From an uncultured Lachnospiraceae bacterium (GTDB taxonomy: Bacteria > Bacillota > Clostridia > Lachnospirales > Lachnospiraceae): a stretch of DNA of 64,000 bases. The notes beneath the pieces are model-generated. The model ran no database searches. It was not told the origin of the DNA and was given only the letters and a program-made list of their open reading frames with translations. Location of the stretch: NCBI GenBank assembly GCA_910580195.1, contig CAJTWA010000016.1, positions 1 to 64,000 of the forward strand, read 5' to 3'. Positions 42,785 to 50,440 of this stretch are shown here, one piece after another (the stretch's first letter is position 1; each line of letters begins with the position of its first letter). Made by a program: the position numbers and the translations under genes.

Positions 42785-44770
42785 ATGATGGGAATTGTAA
42801 AAAATAATTGGAAATTTGGAAGGATTTCCTGCTATCCATGGAAGGCGGCAGTATGTATTGCCCTGTCTGTTGGGCTACTGGCAAGCCCAATCCATGTATC
42901 CGCGGGAAAATCCAAAGAGCAAAAGGGCAGCCGGGCAGAAGCCCCGGAAATCTCCGGGGAGGCCGCAGTTGTCATGGAGGCGTCCACAGGGGCAGTTATT
43001 TTCAGGAAAAACGGGAAGAAAAAGCATTATCCGGCAAGCATTACAAAAATCATGACAGCATTTTTGGCCGCTGAAAGCTGCGGGCTGGAAGAGCTTGTGA
43101 CAGTGCCGCCGGAGGCCGTCTATATGGAGGATAAAGGGACGCATATCGCGCTGGACGCCGGGGAGCAGCTAACGGTGGAGCAGTGCCTGTATGCAGTCCT
43201 TTTGGGTTCAGCCAACGATGCAGCGTATGCGCTGGCAGCCCACGCCGGCGGTACGGCGGAAAACTTTGTCCGCAGGATGAATGAAAAAGCAGAGGAGCTT
43301 GGGTGCCGCAGCACCCATTTCACAAACCCCCATGGCCTTCCCGACAAGGAACACCTTACCAGCGCATACGATATGGCATTGATTACAAGGGCGGCAATCA
43401 AAAATGAAACATTCCGGGAGGTTTCCGGGACGCAGTATTATGAAATCCCCCCATGGGAACACCAAAAAGACCTCATCTGCATCAACAACCACCACAAAAT
43501 GATACGGAACACCCCATTCCATAACGAGGAGGTATTTGCAGGGAAAAATGGGTATACCGATGCTGCAGGGAGCACCTTAGTTACCTGTGCCAGCCGGGAC
43601 GGGGTAGAATTAATCTGCGTCATCTTAAAAGCAGACGGGGCGCAAATTTACCAAGATACGGAAAAATTGCTGGAGTACGGCTTTGCGGAGTACCCCAAGG
43701 AGAAAGTAGAGGAAATGAAGGAACAATGCGGGAAAATTATCGAAACGGCCGCCCAAGCGTTCCGGGCTAGGAGGAATTTATGGGAAACAGCGGAAGATAG
43801 GAAAGCGCAGGAACAGGGAAAGCGAAACAATGGGGATACAAAAGGGCAGGAAACCCTAGAGAATAAGAATTCAGGGGAGGAAGGGCAAGAAAGAGGGATT
43901 TTAGAGAATGGAAATGCAGGTGAGGAAAACACAGAAAATGAAAAGAAAGAGGAGGAAAAAGCAGGGGAAGAAGGGAATAACAGAAAAGAAGCGCAAGAGC
44001 CAAAAATAACAGAAACAGACTGGTCTGCCTATTTTAACGGCCTAAACGGGGCAGCAGTCCTGTATGATGCTTCGAAGATGCAGTACTATATTTACAACCA
44101 AGAACTTGCGTCCATCCAGAGATCCCCATGCTCCACCTTTAAAATCATTTCTTCCCTGCTTGCCCTAGAGCACGGGCTGATAGACCCGGAGAATTCTACC
44201 CGCCCATGGAGCGGCGAGGAGTTTTGGAACGAAGCATGGAACCGTGACATTTCCTTCCGGGATGCTTTCCGGGAATCCTGCGTCTGGTATTTCCGCCAAG
44301 TTACGGACGATATTGGGCAGGAGCGGATGCAGGAAGGGGTAACGGAATTAAGATACGGCAACTGCGATATTTCAGACTGGGAAGGGCGCCTGAATAACAA
44401 TAACAGCAACCGGGCGCTGACAGGGTTTTGGATAGAATCCTCCTTGAAAATCTCCCCAAAGGAACAGGCGGAGGTTATGGAACGGATTTTTGGGCCGGAT
44501 TCTGCCTATTCCCAATGGGCGCAGGAAGAATTAAAGCAGGTAATGCTGACAGGGACGCAGGAAGGCGCGGGCCTGCAAATCTATGGGAAAACAGGGATGG
44601 GGATGTCAAAAGGCGTGGTTGTGGATGCATGGTTTACTGGTTTTGCCAAGAAAGAAGGCAGGGACCTTTATTTCTGTGTATACCTTGGGCAGACGGATGG
44701 GGAAGAGGTGTCCAGTACAGCAGCGAAGGAAATCGCAATCCAGCTTGTGGGGGATGAATGGGAACCTTAG
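42785..44770 (+). CDS. D,D-carboxypeptidase fused to class D beta-lactamase domain
   Basis: 661 residues with two penicilloyl-serine enzymes in one chain. After a signal peptide (ending near ASPIHVSAG), the S11 carboxypeptidase domain has S85 in SITK, S142 in SAN and K254 in KNG (Asn replaces the usual Thr). A charged linker of about 90 residues (rich in Glu, Lys, Asn) follows. The C-terminal domain carries every class D motif: S450 in STFK, S498-V500 in SCV, YGN at 524-526, FW-ESSLKISPKEQ, and K602 in KTG. The start at 42785 is set by TTGGAGG. It lies 69 bp after the PBP gene, in one likely operon. It might hydrolyse beta-lactams or only bind them. Confidence 0.88.
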   Translation: MMGIVKNNWKFGRISCYPWKAAVCIALSVGLLASPIHVSAGKSKEQKGSRAEAPEISGEAAVVMEASTGAVIFRKNGKKKHYPASITKIMTAFLAAESCGLEELVTVPPEAVYMEDKGTHIALDAGEQLTVEQCLYAVLLGSANDAAYALAAHAGGTAENFVRRMNEKAEELGCRSTHFTNPHGLPDKEHLTSAYDMALITRAAIKNETFREVSGTQYYEIPPWEHQKDLICINNHHKMIRNTPFHNEEVFAGKNGYTDAAGSTLVTCASRDGVELICVILKADGAQIYQDTEKLLEYGFAEYPKEKVEEMKEQCGKIIETAAQAFRARRNLWETAEDRKAQEQGKRNNGDTKGQETLENKNSGEEGQERGILENGNAGEENTENEKKEEEKAGEEGNNRKEAQEPKITETDWSAYFNGLNGAAVLYDASKMQYYIYNQELASIQRSPCSTFKIISSLLALEHGLIDPENSTRPWSGEEFWNEAWNRDISFRDAFRESCVWYFRQVTDDIGQERMQEGVTELRYGNCDISDWEGRLNNNNSNRALTGFWIESSLKISPKEQAEVMERIFGPDSAYSQWAQEELKQVMLTGTQEGAGLQIYGKTGMGMSKGVVVDAWFTGFAKKEGRDLYFCVYLGQTDGEEVSSTAAKEIAIQLVGDEWEP

Positions 44771-44869
44771 CGGGCAGGGAAAACATCATTGAGTTTCAGC
44801 CAGAAAGATGCTATAGTAAAAGAACAACAGGATACCACAAGAAACAGGGTGCGGGAAGGAGGAAGAACC

Positions 44870-45151
44870 TTGGTAACAGTAGAAATGGAATTGCCGAATG
44901 AAATGAAACGGTTTGCGATGCCGGAAAATGAGGAAGAGCAGCTTGTAAGAAATGCAATGATTTTATATCCATATATACGGAACAAGCGGATTTCACATGG
45001 CAGGGCTGCGGAAATATTAGGAATCCATAAGTGGGATTTAATTGAATTATATGGAAAAATGGGGTTTTGCTATTTTGACCAAACCAAGGGTGAATTAGAG
45101 AGAGAACTTCAGGTATTTCAGCAGGTGAAACAAGATGGGGTACGGACATGA
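44870..45151 (+). CDS. UPF0175 family antitoxin-like protein
   Basis: A 93-residue protein starting at TTG 44870 (GGAAGGAGG seven bases before). VEMELPNEMKRF, then a helix-turn-helix (ISHGRAAEILGIHKWDLIELYGKMG) identify UPF0175, the partner of DUF3368 PIN toxins. The longer frame from 44789 has no ribosome site. It overlaps the toxin gene by 4 bp (ATGA). Base composition is AT-richer than its neighbours, suggesting acquisition. Confidence 0.88.
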   Translation: MVTVEMELPNEMKRFAMPENEEEQLVRNAMILYPYIRNKRISHGRAAEILGIHKWDLIELYGKMGFCYFDQTKGELERELQVFQQVKQDGVRT

Positions 45152-45642
45152 TAGTAGTTTCTGATACGACGCCATTAATTTCTTTCTTAAAGATAGGGCA
45201 TTTAGATTTGCTCCAAAAACTTTTTGGGGAAGTTCAGATTCCAGAAGCAGTGTTTCATGAACTGACAGAAAATAAGAAGTTTTTCCATGAAGCAGAACAG
45301 ATTAAGAATTGCTTTTTTATACAGGTAGTGGAAGTGAAAGAGTACCAATTTGTAAATTTGCTGCGGAGGGCTACAGGATTAGACCTTGGAGAGAGCGAAG
45401 CCATCATTTTGTCGGATAGCATCCATGCAGATTTATTATTAATGGATGAGGTAAAGGGCAGGGAAGTGGCAGAGGAAATGCAGATTAATATTATGGGGAC
45501 AATAGGCTTGCTTATGGCAGCTTATCAAAATGGACTTATCACTGCCAAAGAAGCGGAAGAATGTATAAGGATTTTAAGGGCATCGGGAAGGCATATAGGA
45601 GAACGGTATTTCCAAATGTTACTGGAAAATATGAAGGAATGA
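45148..45642 (+). CDS. PIN-domain toxin (DUF3368)
   Basis: A 164-residue PIN-fold RNase-like protein. Acidic residues expected in the active site: VSDTTPLISFLK (Asp6), the Glu in EAVFHELTE, GLDLGESEAIILSD (Glu/Asp), LLLMDEVKGREVAEE. The C-terminal GTIGLLMAAYQNGLI is typical of DUF3368. Translationally coupled to the UPF0175 gene, so a type II toxin-antitoxin pair. It sits between the carboxypeptidase/beta-lactamase gene and the convergent blaR1. Confidence 0.9.
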   Translation: MIVVSDTTPLISFLKIGHLDLLQKLFGEVQIPEAVFHELTENKKFFHEAEQIKNCFFIQVVEVKEYQFVNLLRRATGLDLGESEAIILSDSIHADLLLMDEVKGREVAEEMQINIMGTIGLLMAAYQNGLITAKEAEECIRILRASGRHIGERYFQMLLENMKE

Positions 45643-45710
45643 GCTGCCGGACTGGCAGTATCCAGCCAATGGAAAAGAACCAGTGCACTGCCTGAATATA
45701 ATCCAGATAG

Positions 45711-45759
45711 CCGCAGCAAACCAGGCCAAAAAGGAAAGGCTTGGTTTGCTGCGGTTTTT
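45711..45759 (+). terminator. Rho-independent terminator after PIN gene
   Basis: CCGCAGCAAACCA (45711-45723) and TGGTTTGCTGCGG (45742-45754) pair perfectly, followed by TTTTT. It ends the plus-strand transcript before convergent blaR1. Confidence 0.88.
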
Positions 45760-47800
45760 ATTCTGCCTCCCAAAGCCCCATGCCCGCGAGGATGGAAAAG
45801 GTAAGTTCCGCCGCCGCGGAGCCTGTGGCATAATCCTCATTTTGGATATCCGTGGCGAAAAAGTAAACATGCCCTTCTTTTTCCAAATACCCAATAAACC
45901 AGCCGAACACATTTTTCCCATTTTCTTCCGCAGTCCCGGTTTTTCCGTACATCGTGCCTTGTTCCGTAACAGAAAGGCAGATGGACCGTTTCACGGCTTC
46001 TATGTTTTCCGGGGAAAAGCCAAATGCATTGTGATAAAATTTCTGCAGCAGCTCCACTTGCTCCACAGGGGAGATTTTCAAGGTGGAATCGCCCCAATAG
46101 GTGGACAAGTCATTGCCAATTTTCTGGTTCCCATATCCAATTTCCTTGATATACTCCCGGACGGCCTCATGGCCTGCCTGCTGGTCTAAGGCTTGGAAAT
46201 ACCATGTGGCAGAGTGTTCCATGGCAGTGCCTAAGGTCTGCCCCGTATTCCATGCGGGGTATTGGCGCTCCTGCCCATCCCATGGGAGGTAAGACTGGCT
46301 GGGGGAGATAATCCCAGACTCAAGGGCAAGGAGCGCGCTGTATATCTTGTAGGTGGAAAGGGGGGAATGGCGCGTGGCAGCCTGCGTTTCATTATAAATC
46401 TGCCAAGAGTCATTGGCTGCATCATAAAGGACAAAGCTGCCTTGGTTAGCCCCGAAAGCCTCTTCCAAATGAAAAGATGCGCCTGCGCCGGAACCTTCCC
46501 CGGGCCCAGGCGTGGCAGCGCTGTTCGGATGGCTGTCTGGGTTCTGAAAAGATGCGCCTGCGCCGGAACTTTCCCCGGGCTCAGACGCGGCAGCGCTGCC
46601 TGAATTCTGGCCCGCAGCCCTGCCAGAAGGGATGTTGGCTCCGGAGCGGGCATCATCTCTGGAACCTGCCCCCGAATCAGGGGGTCTATTTAAATTGGAA
46701 GGTTTCTGAGGGGCAAAGGAAGTTATCTTCCCGCTTGGGAGCTTCGAATAGTCCCCGCCAGCGGCCTGTGTGGACAGGAGCGGGGCAAAGCAGGACAAAA
46801 GGGCGGCAACCAGCCCAAAGGCAAGGGCGCTGCGCAGCTTCTGGCGCCGGGAGGCCGGGCGGTAGGCTGCAATATTTAAAATCCTTTTTTCCATCTGGGC
46901 CATGCTCCCGCTGATGCCTGCGGCAAAGGGGACAGGGGGGCGGGAGGTTTTTGCTGCAAAATTAATCAAGGCGTGCCCGTAGTCCGCGTAATCTTCTGCC
47001 CCCAGCATGTGGAGGACCGCGGAATCACAGGCAATTTCCCGGTCATTCTTCATTTCCCTAAGCGCAAGGCGCACCAATGGGTGGAACCAGTATAGGATTT
47101 TGGCAAGGCATAGGAAAACATTTGCCAGCGCGTCTTTATGGCGGTAATGCTGGAGTTCGTGCAGCAGCATATACCGCATGTCCTTTGCCGGGCATCCGGA
47201 AACCAGCCCAAGAGGCAGGTAAATGCGCGGCTTGAAAATCCCGGCGATGACAGGGGACTTCAAGTAGGCTGTGCTGTAAATGGGGATGTCCCTTGCAATG
47301 CCAAGTTCCGCTAAGCAGCCTTGGTAGAGGGCTTTTATGGATGGGTTTTGCAGGGGCAGCGCGGACTTTTGGAAGGCACGGTACTGGAGGATGGATTTCA
47401 CGGTACATAGAGCCATCACAGCAACGCCGGCAGTCCATAGGAAAAATAAAGAAACCCCGAGGATGGATGGCGTTTCCCTGCTGGCAGCTACCGCAAAGTC
47501 CTCCATCCAGCCCGCCCCATCCGGATGGAGTCCGGGGAGGGCCGCAGGGGCAGCCCCGAGGCTGGGGGATGCTTGCCCATAGAGCTTTAACATCCATGGG
47601 AATGGAAATGGGGGCAGGGCTTGGAGCGGCAGCCCCGGCAGGAACGGCACGGCCAAAAGCCCCAGCAGCAGGAACCATAGCTGGTACTGCATCCGGCTGG
47701 ACAGGGTATGTTTCAGCAGCCGTTTTGCTGCAAAAAGCGCCCCCACCAGAATACTGATAAAAATATTGCAGAGGAAAAATTGGAACGTGAACCCTTCCAT
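45758..47800 (-). CDS. blaR1: BlaR1-type beta-lactam sensor-protease with class D sensor
   Basis: A 680-residue integral membrane antibiotic sensor. The N-terminal half is M56 metalloprotease with membrane helices; zinc motif H214-E-L-Q-H218 and a third ligand in KNDREIACD. RRQ at 318-320, just before the last helix, resembles the region where BlaR1 autocleaves in staphylococci. The extracellular C-terminal domain (about 445-680) has STYK at 482-485, SAT at 530-532, YGN at 556-558 and KTG from 620, so it is acylated by beta-lactams. A linker of about 90 residues contains a 75-bp repeat (SGAGASF twice). It follows blaI on the same strand with 73 bp between. Confidence 0.93.
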   Translation of the reverse strand: MEGFTFQFFLCNIFISILVGALFAAKRLLKHTLSSRMQYQLWFLLLGLLAVPFLPGLPLQALPPFPFPWMLKLYGQASPSLGAAPAALPGLHPDGAGWMEDFAVAASRETPSILGVSLFFLWTAGVAVMALCTVKSILQYRAFQKSALPLQNPSIKALYQGCLAELGIARDIPIYSTAYLKSPVIAGIFKPRIYLPLGLVSGCPAKDMRYMLLHELQHYRHKDALANVFLCLAKILYWFHPLVRLALREMKNDREIACDSAVLHMLGAEDYADYGHALINFAAKTSRPPVPFAAGISGSMAQMEKRILNIAAYRPASRRQKLRSALAFGLVAALLSCFAPLLSTQAAGGDYSKLPSGKITSFAPQKPSNLNRPPDSGAGSRDDARSGANIPSGRAAGQNSGSAAASEPGESSGAGASFQNPDSHPNSAATPGPGEGSGAGASFHLEEAFGANQGSFVLYDAANDSWQIYNETQAATRHSPLSTYKIYSALLALESGIISPSQSYLPWDGQERQYPAWNTGQTLGTAMEHSATWYFQALDQQAGHEAVREYIKEIGYGNQKIGNDLSTYWGDSTLKISPVEQVELLQKFYHNAFGFSPENIEAVKRSICLSVTEQGTMYGKTGTAEENGKNVFGWFIGYLEKEGHVYFFATDIQNEDYATGSAAAELTFSILAGMGLWEAE
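46471..46620. repeat. 75-bp in-frame direct repeat in blaR1 linker
   Basis: Two copies beginning GAAAAGATGCGCCTGCGCCG at 46471 and 46546 code for the duplicated SSGAGASF/GSGAGASF linker. Confidence 0.85.
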
Positions 47801-47872
47801 TATCGTGTGCTCCTTTCCTTAAATTAGGAATTAATTTCTATTATCAATCCTTAAATTAGGAATTAATATCTA

Positions 47873-48271
47873 TTATAAATCCTTGTTTTTCTTTTCTTTC
47901 CCAGAATTTTCTGAAAGCAGCGCCCGGAGGGAATCAATTTCATGTTCCGATAATTTCCCATGGTCTAAGTATGCGGACAGCATGGCGGAAAAGTCGCCGC
48001 CGTAAAAACGCTTCAGGAAGGAATTGCTTTCCTGCCCAATGTATTCCTCTTCGTCCACCAGCGGGGTATAGACAAAGACCCGGCTGTGCTTCTCATAGGT
48101 AAGGGCGCCTTTTGTCACAAGGCGCTTGATTAAGGTCTGTATGGTTTTGGGGCTCCAAGATGTGGTTGCCACAAGGCGGTCAGTGATTTCGGTGGTGCTG
48201 ATTGGCGCACATTTCCATACGATTTTCATGACTTCGAATTCAGATTCGGAGATTTGGGGTAAATGTTTCAC
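47873..48271 (-). CDS. blaI: BlaI/MecI family repressor
   Basis: A 132-residue winged-helix repressor: LPQISESEFEVMKIVWKCAPISTTEITDRL, WSPKTIQTLIKRLVTKGALTYEKHSRVFVYTPLV, then a dimerisation tail (FLKRFYGGDFSAML) that includes the region cut by BlaR1 in known systems. AAGGAGG lies 11 bases before the ATG. Its promoter and that of the PBP operon carry the same TTAC-N4-GTAA dyad. Confidence 0.95.
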   Translation of the reverse strand: MKHLPQISESEFEVMKIVWKCAPISTTEITDRLVATTSWSPKTIQTLIKRLVTKGALTYEKHSRVFVYTPLVDEEEYIGQESNSFLKRFYGGDFSAMLSAYLDHGKLSEHEIDSLRALLSENSGKEKKNKDL

Positions 48272-48298
48272 GGGCTACGGCCTCCTTAGGTTGATGTC

Positions 48299-48346
48299 TT
48301 ACGGATGTAATATAAGTATTATAAGGGGCTTGGGGCAGATTGTCAA
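48299..48346 (-). promoter_or_regulatory. blaI-blaR1 promoter with BlaI-type operator
   Basis: On the minus strand, TTGACA (complement of 48341-48346), a 17-bp spacer and TATAAT (complement of 48318-48323) form a consensus promoter. The dyad TTACATCCGTAA (48299-48310) sits over the expected transcription start and matches those at 39620 and 39652. This fits autoregulation of blaI. Confidence 0.8.
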
Positions 48347-48546
48347 TGGGAGGAGGAAAGTGCTGCGGTAATTCTTGCATGAATATGAGAGGAAACACGT
48401 AAAGAATTTTTCAAATAAATTGGGAGGGAAAGCACTGTAGCAATTATTATATGGATAGGGAAGGGAACTTACAAGGGCTTTTAAAAATGAATTGGGGACG
48501 GATTGTGCTGTAATTTGCATAAATTTCAGAAAAAGGCAAAAAATAC

Positions 48547-48573
48547 TTGAAATTTTCCGGGGGGGGGTATAAT
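48547..48573 (+). promoter_or_regulatory. Promoter with G9 homopolymer spacer (putative phase switch)
   Basis: TTGAAA (48547-48552) and TATAAT (48568-48573) are separated by 15 bp, nine of which are a run of G (48559-48567). The rest of the 345-bp gap shows only the blaI promoter and no gene. Slippage adding two G residues would restore the optimal 17-bp spacer; the same design controls Neisseria porA. Confidence 0.7.
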
Positions 48574-48616
48574 GAAATGGAAAATATTTACACAAAAGGA
48601 AAGGAAGTAAAATGAA

Positions 48617-50440
48617 ATGCAGTTACATAGGAAACATTTCTGGGCAGCCCTTGCACTGTCTGTAAGCGTTCTGTGCAGCATAACAGGCATCCGGGCATCC
48701 GCAGCGGAATTGCCTGTAAGGAGGGAGGCTGCAGGGCAGGTCCTGACAGAGCGGGCAGTTACTGGCGGCGATGCATCTCCAGCCCTGCGGACTGGCTGGC
48801 AGGAGCAAGGCGGGAAGAAATACTATTATTCCCAAGACGGCGTGATGCAGACAGGGCTGCAGGTTATTGGCGGGAACACCTATTATTTTGCCCAAGACGG
48901 CGCCATGCAGACAGGGCTGCAGCCTATTAATGGGAAGAATTACTATTTTAGCCAAGATGGCATAATGCAAGCAGGGCTGCAAAGTATCAATGGGAAAACG
49001 TATTACTTTGGCAAAGACGGAGCCATGCAGACAGGGATCCAGTCCGTCAATGGCAAGAAATATTACTTTGGCAAAGACGGAGCCATGCAGACAGGATTCC
49101 AGCCCGTTGGCGGGAAAACGTATTACTTTGGCAAGGACGGAGCCATGCAGACAGGATTCCAGCCCGTTGGCGGGAAAACGTATTACTTTGGCAAGGACGG
49201 CGCCATGAAGGAAGGCTGGCAGAAGGTCAGCGGCAAGAAATATTATTTTTCCCCAAAAGATGGGAGCATGTATACCGGAAAAAAGAAAATCGGCAAGTCC
49301 TATTACTATTTCGCAAAAACGGGGGCGATGAAGACAGGCTGGCAGGCCATTAATAAGAAGAAATATTATTTCGCCCCTAAAACCGGGAAAATGTACACCG
49401 GAAAAAAGAAAATCGGCAAGTCCTATTATTACTTCACGAAAACGGGCGTAAGGAAAACAGGCTGGCAGACCATTAATAAAAAGAAATATTACTTCGCCCC
49501 CAAGACCGGGAAGATGTACACTGGAAAAAAGAAAATCGGCAAGTCCTATTATTACTTCACGAAAACGGGCGTAAGGAAAACAGGCTGGCAGACTATTAAT
49601 AAGGAAAAATATTACTTTGCCCCAAAGACTGGAAAGATGTACACCAAGCGGCACGAGATTGGGGGCCATGCCTATTATTTCAGCAAAAGCGGTGTATTGC
49701 AAGTTTCCGGATGGGTGCAGGATGGAAGCAAATTTTATTATTGCGGGAACGATGGGATTTTGCAGTCTGGCTGGATGGACCAAGGAGGGAAGAAATACTA
49801 TTTTTCCCCAAATAGCAACCAAATGCAGACAGGATGGCAAGCCATTGACGGAAGGAATTACTGCTTTTTGGACGACGGGAGTGGGAAAAGCGTGCTCCAA
49901 GTGAACCGAATCGTGACGGCAGAAGGAGGCAGGTTTTACGTGGACGGCGGTGGCGTGCAGGTGTCTGCGCCTGAGATTGCCCATGCAGTAAATTTTGTGG
50001 CCGCCCATACGGAGGAAGGCTGGAGCGCGGAGGTGAAGCTGCAGAAATGTTTTGAGGCTCTGTGGCGAAATTACCCGTACAAACGCTACTATGAAACCCC
50101 GTCTGCCCAAATTATGTCTTCCTATGCCAACGACATGTTTGTAAACGGGCAGGGGAATTGTTACCGGTATGCGGCCAGCTTCGCATGCATTGCGAAAGTG
50201 CTGGGCTTTGACGCACGGGTTGCAGCGGGGGCAATCAGCGCAAGGAGCGGCGGCATGACGCCCCATGGCTTGGCAGAAATCAATGTGGGCGGCACATGGT
50301 ACATCTGCGATGCAAATATGCAGAGGAATTTTCCAGGGTTGAATTCCTATCTGTGCACCGAGGAAACGTATCCCTATGCCCATACAACTACGGCAAGGTT
50401 TACCCTTGTAATCAGCGACGGGAAGGTAGCTTGGGTATGA
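48617..50440 (+). CDS. Wall-binding-repeat surface protein with transglutaminase-like domain
   Basis: A 607-residue exported protein. Signal peptide about 1-30 (ending RASAAEL). Residues about 58-430 are some 17 aromatic-glycine wall-binding repeats of 20-21 residues (GKKYYFGKDGAMQTG type; mid-section KTGKMYTGKKKIGKSYYYF). The C-terminal domain (about 455-607) is transglutaminase-like: Cys in GNCYRYAASFACIAK, His in GMTPHGLAEI and Asp in WYICDANMQ form the expected Cys-His-Asp set. Known relatives act as cysteine proteases or cross-linkers; the activity here is unproven. AAAGGAAGT precedes the ATG. Its stop overlaps the MBOAT start (ATGA). Confidence 0.88.
   Translation: MQLHRKHFWAALALSVSVLCSITGIRASAAELPVRREAAGQVLTERAVTGGDASPALRTGWQEQGGKKYYYSQDGVMQTGLQVIGGNTYYFAQDGAMQTGLQPINGKNYYFSQDGIMQAGLQSINGKTYYFGKDGAMQTGIQSVNGKKYYFGKDGAMQTGFQPVGGKTYYFGKDGAMQTGFQPVGGKTYYFGKDGAMKEGWQKVSGKKYYFSPKDGSMYTGKKKIGKSYYYFAKTGAMKTGWQAINKKKYYFAPKTGKMYTGKKKIGKSYYYFTKTGVRKTGWQTINKKKYYFAPKTGKMYTGKKKIGKSYYYFTKTGVRKTGWQTINKEKYYFAPKTGKMYTKRHEIGGHAYYFSKSGVLQVSGWVQDGSKFYYCGNDGILQSGWMDQGGKKYYFSPNSNQMQTGWQAIDGRNYCFLDDGSGKSVLQVNRIVTAEGGRFYVDGGGVQVSAPEIAHAVNFVAAHTEEGWSAEVKLQKCFEALWRNYPYKRYYETPSAQIMSSYANDMFVNGQGNCYRYAASFACIAKVLGFDARVAAGAISARSGGMTPHGLAEINVGGTWYICDANMQRNFPGLNSYLCTEETYPYAHTTTARFTLVISDGKVAWV

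Noticed and set aside
45683..46189. 168-codon plus-strand frame running into blaR1
   Set aside because: Crosses the terminator hairpin and lies antisense to conserved BlaR1 coding sequence.
48623..50383. 586-codon minus-strand open frame opposite the wall-binding repeats
   Set aside because: Arises from the regular codon pattern of the repeats; the plus-strand protein has a signal peptide, recognised repeats and a domain.
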